This document shows positions 29,546 to 38,668 of a stretch of DNA of 42,931 bases, in pieces. The stretch is from Candidatus Eiseniibacteriota bacterium. Lineage in GTDB: Bacteria > Eisenbacteria > RBG-16-71-46 > SZUA-252. Made by a program: the position numbers and the translations under genes. The stretch lies in NCBI GenBank assembly GCA_005893265.1, contig VBOX01000015.1, positions 1 through 42,931 of the forward strand, in the 5' to 3' direction. The notes under the pieces were generated by a model. It ran no database searches, was not told the origin of the DNA, and was given only the letters and a program-made list of their open reading frames with translations. How positions within the stretch are numbered: the first letter of the stretch is position 1; each line of letters starts with the position of its first letter.

Positions 29546-31111
29546 ATGCTATCCCCGCTAGCAACAATCCTCATCGCGCTTGGCACAGCCATCGCGGCGC
29601 TCTTCTTGGGCTGGACCGCGCATCGGCGCATCGGAGAGGGCAAGGTTCTCGGGGCCGAGCAGCTGGCCGAGAAGATCGTCCGTGAAGCCGAGCGCGAGGC
29701 TGAGAATCAGAAAAAGAGCGCCCTTCTGGAGGCGAAGGACGAATGGTTCCGCGAGAAAGCGAAGCTGGATCGCGAGACCCAAACTCTGAAGAGCGAGATC
29801 CTGGGAGTGGAGCGGAAGCTCCAAGAGCAGGAAGGGAACCTGAACCGCCGCGCCGAGGTCCTCGACAAGAAGGACCGGGACCAGAAACGGCTGGAACGGG
29901 AGCTGGAGACGAAGACCGTCCAAGTGGACGAGCGGGACAAGGAACTGCAGCGAGTGTTGCTCGAGCAGAACGCTCGCCTCCAGCGGATCAGCGGGATGAC
30001 CGCCGACGAAGCGAAACAGCAGCTCATCACCAACCTCGAGAACGAGGCCCGGTCCGAGGCCGCGAAACGACTGCAGGAAATCCGCGAGGACCTGAACCGA
30101 AACGCCGAGCGCGAAGCGCGCGAGATCATCACGCTCGCGATCCAACGATGCGCGGCGGATCACTCCGCGGAATCGACGGTCTCCGTGGTCCACCTCCCGA
30201 GCGACGAGATGAAAGGCCGCATCATCGGCCGTGAGGGACGGAACATTCGCGCTTTCGAGACCGTGACGGGGATCGACGTCATCATCGACGATACGCCGGA
30301 AGCGGTCATCCTCTCCGGATTCGATCCGGTGCGCCGCGAAGTCGCGAAGCGTGCGCTCGAGCGGCTTGTCACGGATGGACGGATCCATCCCGGCCGAATC
30401 GAGGAGGTGGTCGCCAAGGTCCAGAAGGAATTGGACGAGCAGATCATCGAGCTTGGCGAGGCGGCGGTGCTGGAAGTGGGTCTGCACGGGATCCACCCGG
30501 AAATCGTGAAGCTTCTCGGGAGGCTCCAATACCGCACTTCCTACGGCCAGAACATCCTCCAGCACTCGAAGGAGGTAGCTTGGATCTGCGGCATGATCGC
30601 CGCGCAGCTCGGCTTCGACGTCCAGATCGCCAAGCGGTCCGGCCTCCTCCACGATCTGGGCAAGGCCGTGACGCACGAGGTCGAGGGTGCGCACGCGCAG
30701 ATCTCCATGGATCTCGCGCAGAAGTACGGCGAGCCGGCGGACGTCGTGAAGGCCGTGGGCTATCACCACCATGATCCGACGGCGGAGAACCTGTACGCGG
30801 CTCTGGTCATGGCCGCCGATGCCGTCTCCGGCGCGCGCCCCGGCGCGCGCCGCGAGAGCATCGAGAACTACGTGAAGCGCCTCGAAGCACTGGAGAAGAT
30901 CGCGGACAGCTTCCCGGGCGTGGAAAAGTCCTTCGCGATCCAGGCGGGGCGCGAGATCCGGATCATGGTCGAGCCGAAGCACGTGGACGACTCGCGCGCG
31001 CTGCAGCTCGCCTCCGACGTCGCGCGCAAGGTGGAGAAAGAGCTTCAGTATCCCGGCCAGATCAAAGTGGTGGTGATTCGCGAAACGCGAGCGATGGAGT
31101 ACGCCCGCTAG
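29546..31111 (+). CDS. rny: Ribonuclease Y
   Basis: 521 residues, normal length, with GGGAGG upstream. An N-terminal membrane anchor (ATILIALGTAIAALFLGW) precedes a long charged coiled coil (about 30-170), a KH domain (LPSDEMKGRIIGREGRNIRA) and an HD phosphohydrolase domain with HD at 369-370 (GLLHDLGKA) and QHSKEVAW. It is the endoribonuclease that starts mRNA decay at the membrane. It is followed closely by ymdB, also its neighbour in Firmicutes. Confidence 0.97.
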   Translation: MLSPLATILIALGTAIAALFLGWTAHRRIGEGKVLGAEQLAEKIVREAEREAENQKKSALLEAKDEWFREKAKLDRETQTLKSEILGVERKLQEQEGNLNRRAEVLDKKDRDQKRLERELETKTVQVDERDKELQRVLLEQNARLQRISGMTADEAKQQLITNLENEARSEAAKRLQEIREDLNRNAEREAREIITLAIQRCAADHSAESTVSVVHLPSDEMKGRIIGREGRNIRAFETVTGIDVIIDDTPEAVILSGFDPVRREVAKRALERLVTDGRIHPGRIEEVVAKVQKELDEQIIELGEAAVLEVGLHGIHPEIVKLLGRLQYRTSYGQNILQHSKEVAWICGMIAAQLGFDVQIAKRSGLLHDLGKAVTHEVEGAHAQISMDLAQKYGEPADVVKAVGYHHHDPTAENLYAALVMAADAVSGARPGARRESIENYVKRLEALEKIADSFPGVEKSFAIQAGREIRIMVEPKHVDDSRALQLASDVARKVEKELQYPGQIKVVVIRETRAMEYAR

Positions 31112-31119
31112 GGCTTCTC

Positions 31120-31926
31120 GTGAACATCCTCTTCGTCGCGGATATCTTCGGCTCGCCGGGCCGGAGAGCCGTACGGGACCTTCTGCCCGAGCTCGTTTCT
31201 TCGATGGGAATCGATTTTCTGATCGCCAACGTCGAGAACGCGGCCGCGGGCTTCGGGGTCACCAAGGACATCCTCGAGGAGTTGAAGTCGCTCGGCGTGG
31301 AGTGCATGACGAGCGGGAACCATATCTGGGACCGCAGGGAAGTGCTCCCCGTTCTGGATCAGGAGCCGCTCCTCCTGAGGCCTCATAACTATCCGCCCGG
31401 GGTTCCGGGCTGCGGCGCGAAGCTCTTTCGCACGCGCGCCGGCGTTCCGATTGGCGTCTTGAATCTGATGGGGCGCGTGTTCATGAACGACATCGAGTGC
31501 CCCTTCCGGGTCGCGGACCGCGAGATCGCCACGATGCGGGACCAGACGAAGGTGATCTTCGTCGATTTCCACGCGGAAGCCATGGCGGAGAAGATCGCCC
31601 TCTGCTGGTACCTGGACGGTCGCGTCTCCGCGGTGGTCGGGACGCACACGCACGTCCAAACGGCGGATGAGCGGATTTTCCCGAACGGCACCGGTTACAT
31701 CACGGACGCCGGGATGACCGGCCCGCACGATTCCGTCATCGGCGTCCAAAAGGAACTGGCCATCCGGAAGTTCCTCACACAGCTTCCCACCCGCTTCGAG
31801 CCCGCGACGGGCGACGTGAAGCTCCACGGCGTCCACCTCGACGTGGACGAGACAACCGGGCGCTGCCGGCACATCGAACGCGTGGCGATGGACCTGGACT
31901 CGACGCCGGGCTCGGGAGGGTCGTGA
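31120..31926 (+). CDS. ymdB: YmdB-family metallophosphoesterase
   Basis: 268 residues from a GTG, eight bases after the rny stop. The calcineurin-like fold is shown by MNILFVADIFGSPGRRAV, FLIANVENAAAGFGVT, TSGNHIWDR, VDFHAEAMAEK and VVGTHTHVQTAD, supplying the Asp, Glu, Asn and His metal ligands. Homologues hydrolyse 2',3'-cyclic nucleotides and influence biofilm and RNase Y-related mRNA turnover in Bacillus. The C-terminus overlaps folD (GTGA). Confidence 0.93.
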   Translation: MNILFVADIFGSPGRRAVRDLLPELVSSMGIDFLIANVENAAAGFGVTKDILEELKSLGVECMTSGNHIWDRREVLPVLDQEPLLLRPHNYPPGVPGCGAKLFRTRAGVPIGVLNLMGRVFMNDIECPFRVADREIATMRDQTKVIFVDFHAEAMAEKIALCWYLDGRVSAVVGTHTHVQTADERIFPNGTGYITDAGMTGPHDSVIGVQKELAIRKFLTQLPTRFEPATGDVKLHGVHLDVDETTGRCRHIERVAMDLDSTPGSGGS

Positions 31927-32819
31927 AGGACACCGTGACGGCGACGCTTCTCTGGGGCAAGGAGGCGGCTGCGGAGATCAGGGCCCAGGTGAAGGAGCGC
32001 TTCGATCGGATCGCCGCGCGCGGCATCCAGCCGGGATTGGCGATCGTCACGGTCGGCGAAACGCCGGCGGGGAACCCGTACGTCCGCTCGAAGAGCCGGG
32101 CCGCGGAGGAGCTGGGGGTGCGCGCCCGAGTGGAGCGATTTCCGGGGACCACGACCGAGGATGCGCTGCACGCGAAGCTCCGCGAGCTGAGCGCGGACCG
32201 CGGCGTCCACGGCATCATCTTGCAGCTTCCGCTCCCTTCCCACCTTCCCGAGGACCGTCACCTCGAGGACATCGCTCCGATCAAGGACGTGGATGGGCTC
32301 CACCCGCTGAACGTAGGGCGGTGGGTGCACGGACTTCCCGGCCACAGGCCGGCGACACCGCTCGGCGTGCTCGAGCTCTTGCGGCGGCACTGCGGCGACC
32401 TGACCGGAAAACGGGTCGTGATCATCGGGCGAAGCCGCATCGTCGGGCGCCCTCTCTCCGTTTTTCTCTCGGAACGGAGCCCTGGTCTCAACGCCACCGT
32501 CACGCTTTGCCATTCGGCGACCCGGGATCTCAAGTCCGTAGCCCGGGAGGCGGAGATTCTCGTCGTCGCGATCGGACGGCGTCGAGCGATCACCTCGGAG
32601 TACGTTCGCCCCGGCGCTGTCGTTGTGGACGTCGGCATTCACGAGATCCCCGAGCCACCACCGGGCGGCCCTCGCTTCGAGGGGGACGTCGACATGGCCT
32701 CGGTTCGCTCCGTTGCCTCGGCGGTCACCCCGGTTCCTGGAGGGGTCGGACCCATGACGGTAGCGTTCCTGGTTCGCAATCTGGCCGATGCGGTGGAAGC
32801 GCAGGAAGGAGCGCGATGA
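31923..32819 (+). CDS. folD: Methylenetetrahydrofolate dehydrogenase / cyclohydrolase
   Basis: 298 residues from a GTG overlapping ymdB. The bifunctional enzyme interconverts methylene-, methenyl- and 10-formyl-tetrahydrofolate. The catalytic lysine is K57 in YVRSKSR; GIILQLPLPSHLPE, DIAPIKDVDGLHPLNVGR, the NADP-binding IIGRSRIVGRPLSVFL (usually GRSNIVGKP) and TPVPGGVGPMTVAFL are as expected. ATPLGV replaces the usual CTPxGV, a tolerated change. It forms a coupled run with xseA. Confidence 0.96.
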   Translation: MKDTVTATLLWGKEAAAEIRAQVKERFDRIAARGIQPGLAIVTVGETPAGNPYVRSKSRAAEELGVRARVERFPGTTTEDALHAKLRELSADRGVHGIILQLPLPSHLPEDRHLEDIAPIKDVDGLHPLNVGRWVHGLPGHRPATPLGVLELLRRHCGDLTGKRVVIIGRSRIVGRPLSVFLSERSPGLNATVTLCHSATRDLKSVAREAEILVVAIGRRRAITSEYVRPGAVVVDVGIHEIPEPPPGGPRFEGDVDMASVRSVASAVTPVPGGVGPMTVAFLVRNLADAVEAQEGAR

Positions 32820-34225
32820 ATCAGAGGGGCCGGGTCCTACCGCTGCCTGCCCCAGGGCGTCGGGATCGCGTGTTCACCGTCTCCGAGCTGACCCAGGGCA
32901 TCAAGAACTTCCTCGAGGACCGATTCGGGGTCGTCCTCGTCCAGGGAGAGGTTACGGCCCTCACCAGACACGCTAGCGGCCACCTGTACTTCTCGCTCAA
33001 AGATGAGTACTCCATCATCCGCGTCGTGCTCTTCGCCGGGCAGGCGGGAGTCTCCGTTCGACATACGCTCGCCAATGGGATCGCGGTTCAGGTGGAAGGT
33101 GAAGTCACGGTCTACCCGAAGTCGGGGAACTATCAAATCCGCGCGCTCCGTGTGGAGCCGGTCGGATACGGCGCGCTCCAGGTCCGGTTCGAAGCGCTGA
33201 AGCGAAAGCTCCAGGCCGAGGGGCTCTTCGCACCCGAGCGGAAGCGCACCCTCCCGCGGTATCCAACGCGGATCGGGATCGTGACGTCCGTATCCGGGGC
33301 GGCGCTCAAGGACATGGTCCGGATCATTCGGGCGCGGGCTCCCTACACCTCCATCACCGTCATCGACACGCGCGTTCAGGGAGACGGCGCAGCCCAGGAG
33401 ATCGCGGCCGCTCTCGGTCGGATGAATGCCTGGGGACGGGTCGACGTGATCGTGGTCGGGCGTGGCGGCGGCTCGCCCCAGGACCTCTGGGCCTTCAACG
33501 AGGAAGCGGTCGTGCGGGCCATCGCCTCGTCGCGGATCCCGGTGGTCTCAGCCGTGGGGCACGAGGTGGATTTCACCCTCGCCGACCTTGCCGCCGATCT
33601 GCGGGCCGCCACTCCCAGTCACGCCGGCGAGGCAATATTGAAGGATTTGGAGGACATCCGGCGCACGCTGCTCGACATGAGCCGGCACGCTCGCGGCCGG
33701 ATCCTTGGCGACATCAACCAGGCCCGCACCCACCTTCGTGCGCTCGAGCATCACCACGCGCTCAAAGGTCCAGAGCGGCGCGTTCGGGAAGAGCTCCAAT
33801 CGGTCGACAACATCCAGGATCGTCTCTCCCGCGCCCTCAGCGGATGGGTGACCTCCCGCCGGCGTAAGACTGACGTACTGACCGAACGGCTACGTGGGCA
33901 CGCTCCGAGCCGCTCCTTCGCGCGTGCCCGCGACCGGATCGAAGCGATCCGCCGCCGGGCGCTGCAAACCTTCGCCTCGCGCCTTTCGCAACAGCGCGAG
34001 CGAATCCAGAGCCAGGCGAGGCTCCTCGACTCCTTCGACCACCATCGCGTGCTCGAGCGCGGCTACGCCCTCGTATGGAGCGAGGGAGACCGCGCGCTGT
34101 TGAAACGAGGCGCGGGTCTCACGGAGAGCGACTCCATCGAGGTCCAGTTCTACGACGCGAGGGCGCGGGCGCGGGTGACGCAGGTGGAGCCCGAAGCAAG
34201 CGAGCAGCAGAAGGAGAAGCCATGA
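32816..34225 (+). CDS. xseA: Exodeoxyribonuclease VII large subunit
   Basis: 469 residues from the ATG at 32816, overlapping folD by four bases. The N-terminal OB domain (VSELTQGIKNFLEDRFG; VLVQGEVTALTRHASGHLYF) is followed by the catalytic region with RIGIVTSVSGAALKDM, DVIVVGRGGGSPQDLWAFNE and PVVSAVGHEVDFTLAD, then a long coiled coil that binds the small subunit. It degrades single-stranded DNA processively. The last 20 residues are charged and variable. Confidence 0.96.
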   Translation: MNQRGRVLPLPAPGRRDRVFTVSELTQGIKNFLEDRFGVVLVQGEVTALTRHASGHLYFSLKDEYSIIRVVLFAGQAGVSVRHTLANGIAVQVEGEVTVYPKSGNYQIRALRVEPVGYGALQVRFEALKRKLQAEGLFAPERKRTLPRYPTRIGIVTSVSGAALKDMVRIIRARAPYTSITVIDTRVQGDGAAQEIAAALGRMNAWGRVDVIVVGRGGGSPQDLWAFNEEAVVRAIASSRIPVVSAVGHEVDFTLADLAADLRAATPSHAGEAILKDLEDIRRTLLDMSRHARGRILGDINQARTHLRALEHHHALKGPERRVREELQSVDNIQDRLSRALSGWVTSRRRKTDVLTERLRGHAPSRSFARARDRIEAIRRRALQTFASRLSQQRERIQSQARLLDSFDHHRVLERGYALVWSEGDRALLKRGAGLTESDSIEVQFYDARARARVTQVEPEASEQQKEKP

Positions 34226-34515
34226 AGCGAAAGGGAACCGAGGCGGACGTGAATCCTGGAATCGAGGGACCCTCCTTCGAGCAGATGATGCAACGGCTGG
34301 AGGAGCTGGTCTCGAGACTGGAGCGCGGGGATCTCTCTCTGGAGGAGTCGATCCGCGCGTTCGAGGAGGGGATCAAGCTCGTGAAGGAGTGCACGGCGGT
34401 CCTGGGCCAGGCGGAGAAACGGATCCAGCACCTGACCCAGGAGGGCGCATCGGTCACCCAGGCGGTGCCGCCGCCCGATGAGGAGGAGCGTGGAGGCGGC
34501 GAGCTCCCTTTTTGA
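34222..34515 (+). CDS. xseB: Exodeoxyribonuclease VII small subunit
   Basis: 97 residues, overlapping xseA by four bases. The conserved core is FEQMMQRLEELVSRLERGDL followed by SLEESIRAFEEGIKLVK and CTAVLGQAEKRI, a helical hairpin that binds XseA. The N-terminal 16 and C-terminal 25 residues are longer than in minimal family members and acidic (PPPDEEERGGG). It overlaps ispA by up to 38 bases. Confidence 0.94.
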   Translation: MKRKGTEADVNPGIEGPSFEQMMQRLEELVSRLERGDLSLEESIRAFEEGIKLVKECTAVLGQAEKRIQHLTQEGASVTQAVPPPDEEERGGGELPF

Positions 34516-35386
34516 ACGCTACCTCGAGCGCGCCCGGCGCCGCATTGACACGGCGTTGGACGCGCGGCTCCCGCGCGCTCGTGAGGAGCCACGTCCCCTG
34601 CACTCCGCGATCCGCTACAGCGTCTTCGCGGGCGGGAAACGCCTGAGGCCGGCGCTCTGCCTACTCGCCTGCGAATCCGTCCTTGGCTCGAGCGCCGCAG
34701 CCGTTCCCGCGGCCGTAGCGCTCGAGATGATTCACACATTCAGCTTGATCCACGATGATTTGCCCGGCATGGATGATGACGACTGGAGGCGCGGCCGCCC
34801 TTCGAACCACATTGTCTTCGGGGAAGGCATGGCGATTCTGGCGGGGGATGCGCTCTTGGCGCTCGGTTTTCAGACACTCGCGGCGTCCCCTCTGGGCAGA
34901 GCCAAAGATCCGCGGGCGCTGATCCGCATCGTCACCGAAGCGACCGGTACAGAAGGGATGATCGGGGGACAGGCGATGGACCTCTTGTCGGAAGGGAAGC
35001 GAACCTCCTTGAAGCGCGTCCTCGCGATGCACGCGCGCAAGACCGCGATGCTGATCCGCGGCTCCCTTCTTCTCGGGGCAGAGATTGGAGGAGCGTCACC
35101 CGGCCTCAAGCGTCGTTTCAGCAACTACGGTTTGCGCATCGGCCTTGCGTTTCAGATTGGAGACGACCTCCTGAACGTCCGATCGAGCCGGAAGAAGATC
35201 GGCAAGGCCGTCGGTTCGGATCAAGCCCGTGGCAAAGCCACCGCGCCCGGGGCGGTCGGTGTCGAACGCGCGGAACGCGAATCGGAACGGCTGCTCCGGG
35301 AGGCCAGGCGGATCGCGAAGGGGCTTGGGCGGCGCGCGGCGGAGTTCGAGTCCCTGGCCGTGTTTCTCGGGAAGCGGACGAGCTAG
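34478..35386 (+). CDS. ispA: Polyprenyl (farnesyl/geranylgeranyl) diphosphate synthase
   Basis: 302 residues. It condenses isopentenyl diphosphate with allylic diphosphates. The first Asp-rich motif is HDDLPGMDDDD (D93, D94, D99), with GGKRLRPAL upstream for substrate binding. The second motif reads DDLLN (229-233) where bacterial FPP synthases have DDILD; Asn here occurs in other prenyl synthases, so chain length is uncertain. The start may be ATG 34478 or GTG 34490, the latter just behind AGGAGGAG. The insertion between the first motif's Asp pairs fits a short-chain (C15/C20) enzyme. dxs lies two genes downstream. Confidence 0.92.
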   Translation: MRRSVEAASSLFERYLERARRRIDTALDARLPRAREEPRPLHSAIRYSVFAGGKRLRPALCLLACESVLGSSAAAVPAAVALEMIHTFSLIHDDLPGMDDDDWRRGRPSNHIVFGEGMAILAGDALLALGFQTLAASPLGRAKDPRALIRIVTEATGTEGMIGGQAMDLLSEGKRTSLKRVLAMHARKTAMLIRGSLLLGAEIGGASPGLKRRFSNYGLRIGLAFQIGDDLLNVRSSRKKIGKAVGSDQARGKATAPGAVGVERAERESERLLREARRIAKGLGRRAAEFESLAVFLGKRTS

Positions 35387-35400
35387 GCGGAGGGCGCATC

Positions 35401-35853
35401 ATGTCCCTGACGGCGGCCTCGAACCCCCTCTTTCACGCCGTGGCCTGCGGCTTCCTGGTGCAGCTGAGCAAGGTGTTGACCTTCCTCCTGCGAGAGAAGA
35501 AAATCAACGTGCGGCGCTTTGTGGAAACAGGAGGGATGCCCAGCTCGCACGCGGCGTCGGTATCGGCGCTCAGCACGTGCGTCGGGATGGTGGAAGGCTT
35601 CGATTCCGTCCTGTTCAACGTCGTCGTATTCTTCAGCCTCATCGTGATGTATGACGCTGCGGGCTTGAGGCGCGCGGCAGGCCGTCAAGCGACGCTTTTG
35701 AACCGCATCCTGCACGAGCACATTCAGCTTCCGGGACCGCCGCACGATCGCTTGCGGGAGCTGTTGGGGCACACGCCGCTCGAAGTGCTCGTGGGAGCCA
35801 TTATCGGCGTCCTGTTCTCGATGGCCATCTTTCGCCCGCCGGGAGGCCCGTGA
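35401..35853 (+). CDS. Divergent PAP2-family (YuiD/DUF212-like) membrane protein
   Basis: 150 residues with about four hydrophobic segments. VETGGMPSSHAASVSALSTC is the phosphatase-like motif of the divergent PAP2 family, and YDAAGLRRAAGRQATLLN its second conserved block. Canonical PAP2 enzymes dephosphorylate lipid phosphates such as undecaprenyl diphosphate; the activity of this subfamily is not established. Its position between ispA and dxs fits a role in prenyl-phosphate metabolism. The stop overlaps the dxs GTG. Confidence 0.88.
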   Translation: MSLTAASNPLFHAVACGFLVQLSKVLTFLLREKKINVRRFVETGGMPSSHAASVSALSTCVGMVEGFDSVLFNVVVFFSLIVMYDAAGLRRAAGRQATLLNRILHEHIQLPGPPHDRLRELLGHTPLEVLVGAIIGVLFSMAIFRPPGGP

Positions 35854-37775
35854 CCACGCACCATCTTGATTCGATACGCACTCCCGACGATCTGAAGCGG
35901 CTGCCTCCCGAAGCGCTCGCCGAGCTCGCGGAGGAGATGCGTGAGCGAATCGTCCAGGTGGTCTCCGCGAACGGCGGCCACCTGGCACCCAGCTTGGGTA
36001 CGGTGGAGCTCACGGTGGCGCTGCACTCCGTCTTCGACACGCCCCGCGACATCCTGATCTGGGACGTCGGACACCAATCCTACGGTCATAAAATCCTCAC
36101 CGGCCGGAACGACCGGTTCGACACCATCCGCCAGGAGAACGGCCTCTCGGGATTTCCGCGCCGGATGGAGAGCGAATACGATCCCTTCGGGACCGCCCAC
36201 GCTTCGACCGCGATCTCGGCGGCACTCGGGTTCGCGTGCGCGCGCGATCTGAAGCGCGAACAGCACAAGGTGATTGCCGTGGTAGGCGACGGCGCGCTGA
36301 CCGGGGGGCTCGCGTTTGAAGGCTTGAATCAGGCGGGCGTGGTCGCGACCGATCTCCTCGTCGTTCTGAACGACAACTCGATGTCGATCTCCCCCAACGT
36401 CGGGGCCATCGCGCGCTATCTCACGCGTATCACCTCGGCACCGGTGTATCGCAGACTCGAGACCGACGTGTGGGAGCTCCTGGGGAAGGTGCCCGCCGGC
36501 GGGAAGGCGCGAACCCTCGTCCGCCGCATCAAGGAGAGCATGAAGAATCTCGTGCTCCCCAATATCCTCTTTGAGGAGTTCGGCTTCAAGTACTACGGAC
36601 CGATCGATGGGCATGATCTGCCGACCCTGATCGAAGTCTTGAAGCAGCTCAAGGAAATCAAGGGACCGGTGATCCTCCACACGCTGACCCGAAAGGGAAA
36701 GGGGTACAAGTTCGCCGAAGAGGATGCGCGGAAATACCATGGCGTGAGCTCCTTCGACAAGCTCACCGGCACGAGCGCAAAGAAGCCCTCAGCGCCGACC
36801 TACACGGAGGTCTACGGACAGACCCTTGCCGAGCTCGCGGCGAAGGATCCGACCATCGTCGCGATCACCGCCGCCATGCCGGATGGTACCGGGCTGGCGA
36901 AGTTCGCGACCGCCTATCCCGAACGATTCCACGACGTCGGCATTGCGGAACAGCACGGGACCTGTTTCTCCGCCGGGCTCGCCGCGGCGGGAGCAAAGCC
37001 CTTCGCCACGATTTACTCGACGTTCTTGCAGCGCGCCTACGACCAGATCATCCACGATGTCGCCGTGCAGAAGTTGCCGGTCCGCTTCGCGCTGGACCGC
37101 GCGGGGCTGGTGGGCGAAGACGGAGCCACGCACCACGGCGTCTTCGATATCTCCTACATGCGGTGCCTGCCCGGTTTCGTGCTCATGGCCCCGAAGGATG
37201 AGAACGAGTTCCGCCACATGCTCGCCACCATGAGCACCTACGGTGAGGGCCCGATCGCGGTCCGGTATCCGCGCGGGAGCGGGCTCGGAGTGCCGATCGA
37301 TGCCGAGCCGCGGCCGCTGCCGATCGGGGTAGGGGAGCTCCTCGAGCCGGGCGAGGACCTCGTTTTGGTCGCCTACGGCACCATGGTCGCAGCCGCCCGC
37401 TCCGCGGCGAGAAAGCTCATGGAGAGCGGAATCCGCGCCGCGGTGATCAACGCGCGGTTCGCGAAACCGCTGGATGAGCGCCTGATCGGGGACTGGGCGC
37501 GCCGCACCGGACGCATCGTCACCCTGGAGGAGGGTGCCCTGCCAGGGGGATTCGGCGACGCGGTCCTCGAGCTCCTCACACGCATAGGAAAGCCGGAGAT
37601 CCGGGCCAGGTGCTTCGGCGTTCCCGATCGCTTTTTCGACCACGGGACGCGGGATTCGCTTCTGCGCCACGCGGGGCTCGACGCCGACTCGATTGCTCGC
37701 GAAGTCGAGCGCTGGCTCAAGGAGGAACCCCGACCGCAACCGGAATCGCTCGCGCCGGTCGGAACAGACGCATGA
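35850..37775 (+). CDS. dxs: 1-deoxy-D-xylulose-5-phosphate synthase
   Basis: 641 residues from a GTG overlapping the PAP2-like gene; normal length. It condenses pyruvate with glyceraldehyde 3-phosphate, opening the MEP isoprenoid pathway. The thiamine diphosphate site is GDGALTGGLAFEGLNQAG (GDG at 146-148) with NDNSMSISPNVGAI; GHQSYGHKILTGR gives substrate His residues, and DVGIAEQHGTCFSAGLA supplies the proton-transfer Glu. Transketolase-C follows (NARFAKPLDERLI). No gaps are visible. Confidence 0.97.
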   Translation: MTTHHLDSIRTPDDLKRLPPEALAELAEEMRERIVQVVSANGGHLAPSLGTVELTVALHSVFDTPRDILIWDVGHQSYGHKILTGRNDRFDTIRQENGLSGFPRRMESEYDPFGTAHASTAISAALGFACARDLKREQHKVIAVVGDGALTGGLAFEGLNQAGVVATDLLVVLNDNSMSISPNVGAIARYLTRITSAPVYRRLETDVWELLGKVPAGGKARTLVRRIKESMKNLVLPNILFEEFGFKYYGPIDGHDLPTLIEVLKQLKEIKGPVILHTLTRKGKGYKFAEEDARKYHGVSSFDKLTGTSAKKPSAPTYTEVYGQTLAELAAKDPTIVAITAAMPDGTGLAKFATAYPERFHDVGIAEQHGTCFSAGLAAAGAKPFATIYSTFLQRAYDQIIHDVAVQKLPVRFALDRAGLVGEDGATHHGVFDISYMRCLPGFVLMAPKDENEFRHMLATMSTYGEGPIAVRYPRGSGLGVPIDAEPRPLPIGVGELLEPGEDLVLVAYGTMVAAARSAARKLMESGIRAAVINARFAKPLDERLIGDWARRTGRIVTLEEGALPGGFGDAVLELLTRIGKPEIRARCFGVPDRFFDHGTRDSLLRHAGLDADSIAREVERWLKEEPRPQPESLAPVGTDA

Positions 37776-38665
37776 CGCTCCCTCCCCGCCGGATCGGAAT
37801 CGTGGGGAACCGGGAGAAAAAAGGGGCGCGGGCTCTTCTACCCGCGCTGGTCCGCTGGATGCGTGACCGCGGCCTGAGCGTCACGCTGGAGCGGAGTCTC
37901 GGCCAGGGCGTGCGCGGTGTGGGTGCGGGGCTCCCGCTCCAATCGCTGGTCTCACGCGTCGACGCGGTCCTCGTCCTGGGCGGGGACGGCACCTTCCTTT
38001 CCACGGCCCGCCAAACGGCACGCGTGGGTGTCCCGATCCTCGGCGTGAACTTGGGCGGGCTTGGCTTCCTGACGGAAACCGCGGAGGCAGACCTCTATCC
38101 GGCCCTGGAGCGCCTCCTCGCGGGGGAGGTCGAGATCGAGGCCCGGATGATGATCGAGGCCCGCGTCCGACCACGCAAAGGGGCGGTCTGGTCGGAATGC
38201 GGGCTCAATGATGCCGTGATCCACCAGGCCGACGAATCGCGGATGGTGAGGCTCGACGTCCGGATTGGACGGACGTCGATCGGGACCCTCGCGGCGGACG
38301 GCCTCATCGTCGCCACCCCGACCGGCTCGACCGCCTATTCGCTCTCCGCAGGGGGACCCATCGTGCGCCCCACGATCGAAGCGCTGCTCGCTACCCCGAT
38401 CTGCCCGCACTCCCTCGCGTTTCGTCCGCTGCTCGTCGACGCAGGCGAGAAGCTCCGGGTCCGCGTCGGCCAAAGCGTGAGCCGCGCCAGGCTCACGATC
38501 GATGGTCAGATCTCGCGCCTCCTCGCGCCTGGAGACGAGGTGGAGCTTCGTCGGGCAAAGTCGCGCGTGCAGATGCTCTCTCTCAAACGCGAGTCCTTCT
38601 ACGAGGTCCTTCGCGAGAAGCTCGCCTGGGCCGGTTCTCCTTCCGGCACGCGGCTTCGCGGGTGA
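37772..38665 (+). CDS. nadK: NAD kinase
   Basis: 297 residues from the ATG at 37772, overlapping dxs by four bases. It phosphorylates NAD to NADP, needed by the MEP pathway and folD. GGDGT is at 70-74; VNLGGLGFLTE, CGLNDAVIHQ (NE in most relatives is ND here) and TPTGSTAYSLSAGGPIV follow. A late DGQ (TIDGQ) completes the site. It is four bases from recN, the frequent nadK-recN pairing. Confidence 0.96.
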   Translation: MTLPPRRIGIVGNREKKGARALLPALVRWMRDRGLSVTLERSLGQGVRGVGAGLPLQSLVSRVDAVLVLGGDGTFLSTARQTARVGVPILGVNLGGLGFLTETAEADLYPALERLLAGEVEIEARMMIEARVRPRKGAVWSECGLNDAVIHQADESRMVRLDVRIGRTSIGTLAADGLIVATPTGSTAYSLSAGGPIVRPTIEALLATPICPHSLAFRPLLVDAGEKLRVRVGQSVSRARLTIDGQISRLLAPGDEVELRRAKSRVQMLSLKRESFYEVLREKLAWAGSPSGTRLRG

Positions 38666-38668
38666 TCG

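Noticed and set aside
29558-30982. 474-codon open frame on the - strand opposite rny
   Set aside because: Shadow of rny; composition follows the complementary coiled-coil codons and no family is seen.
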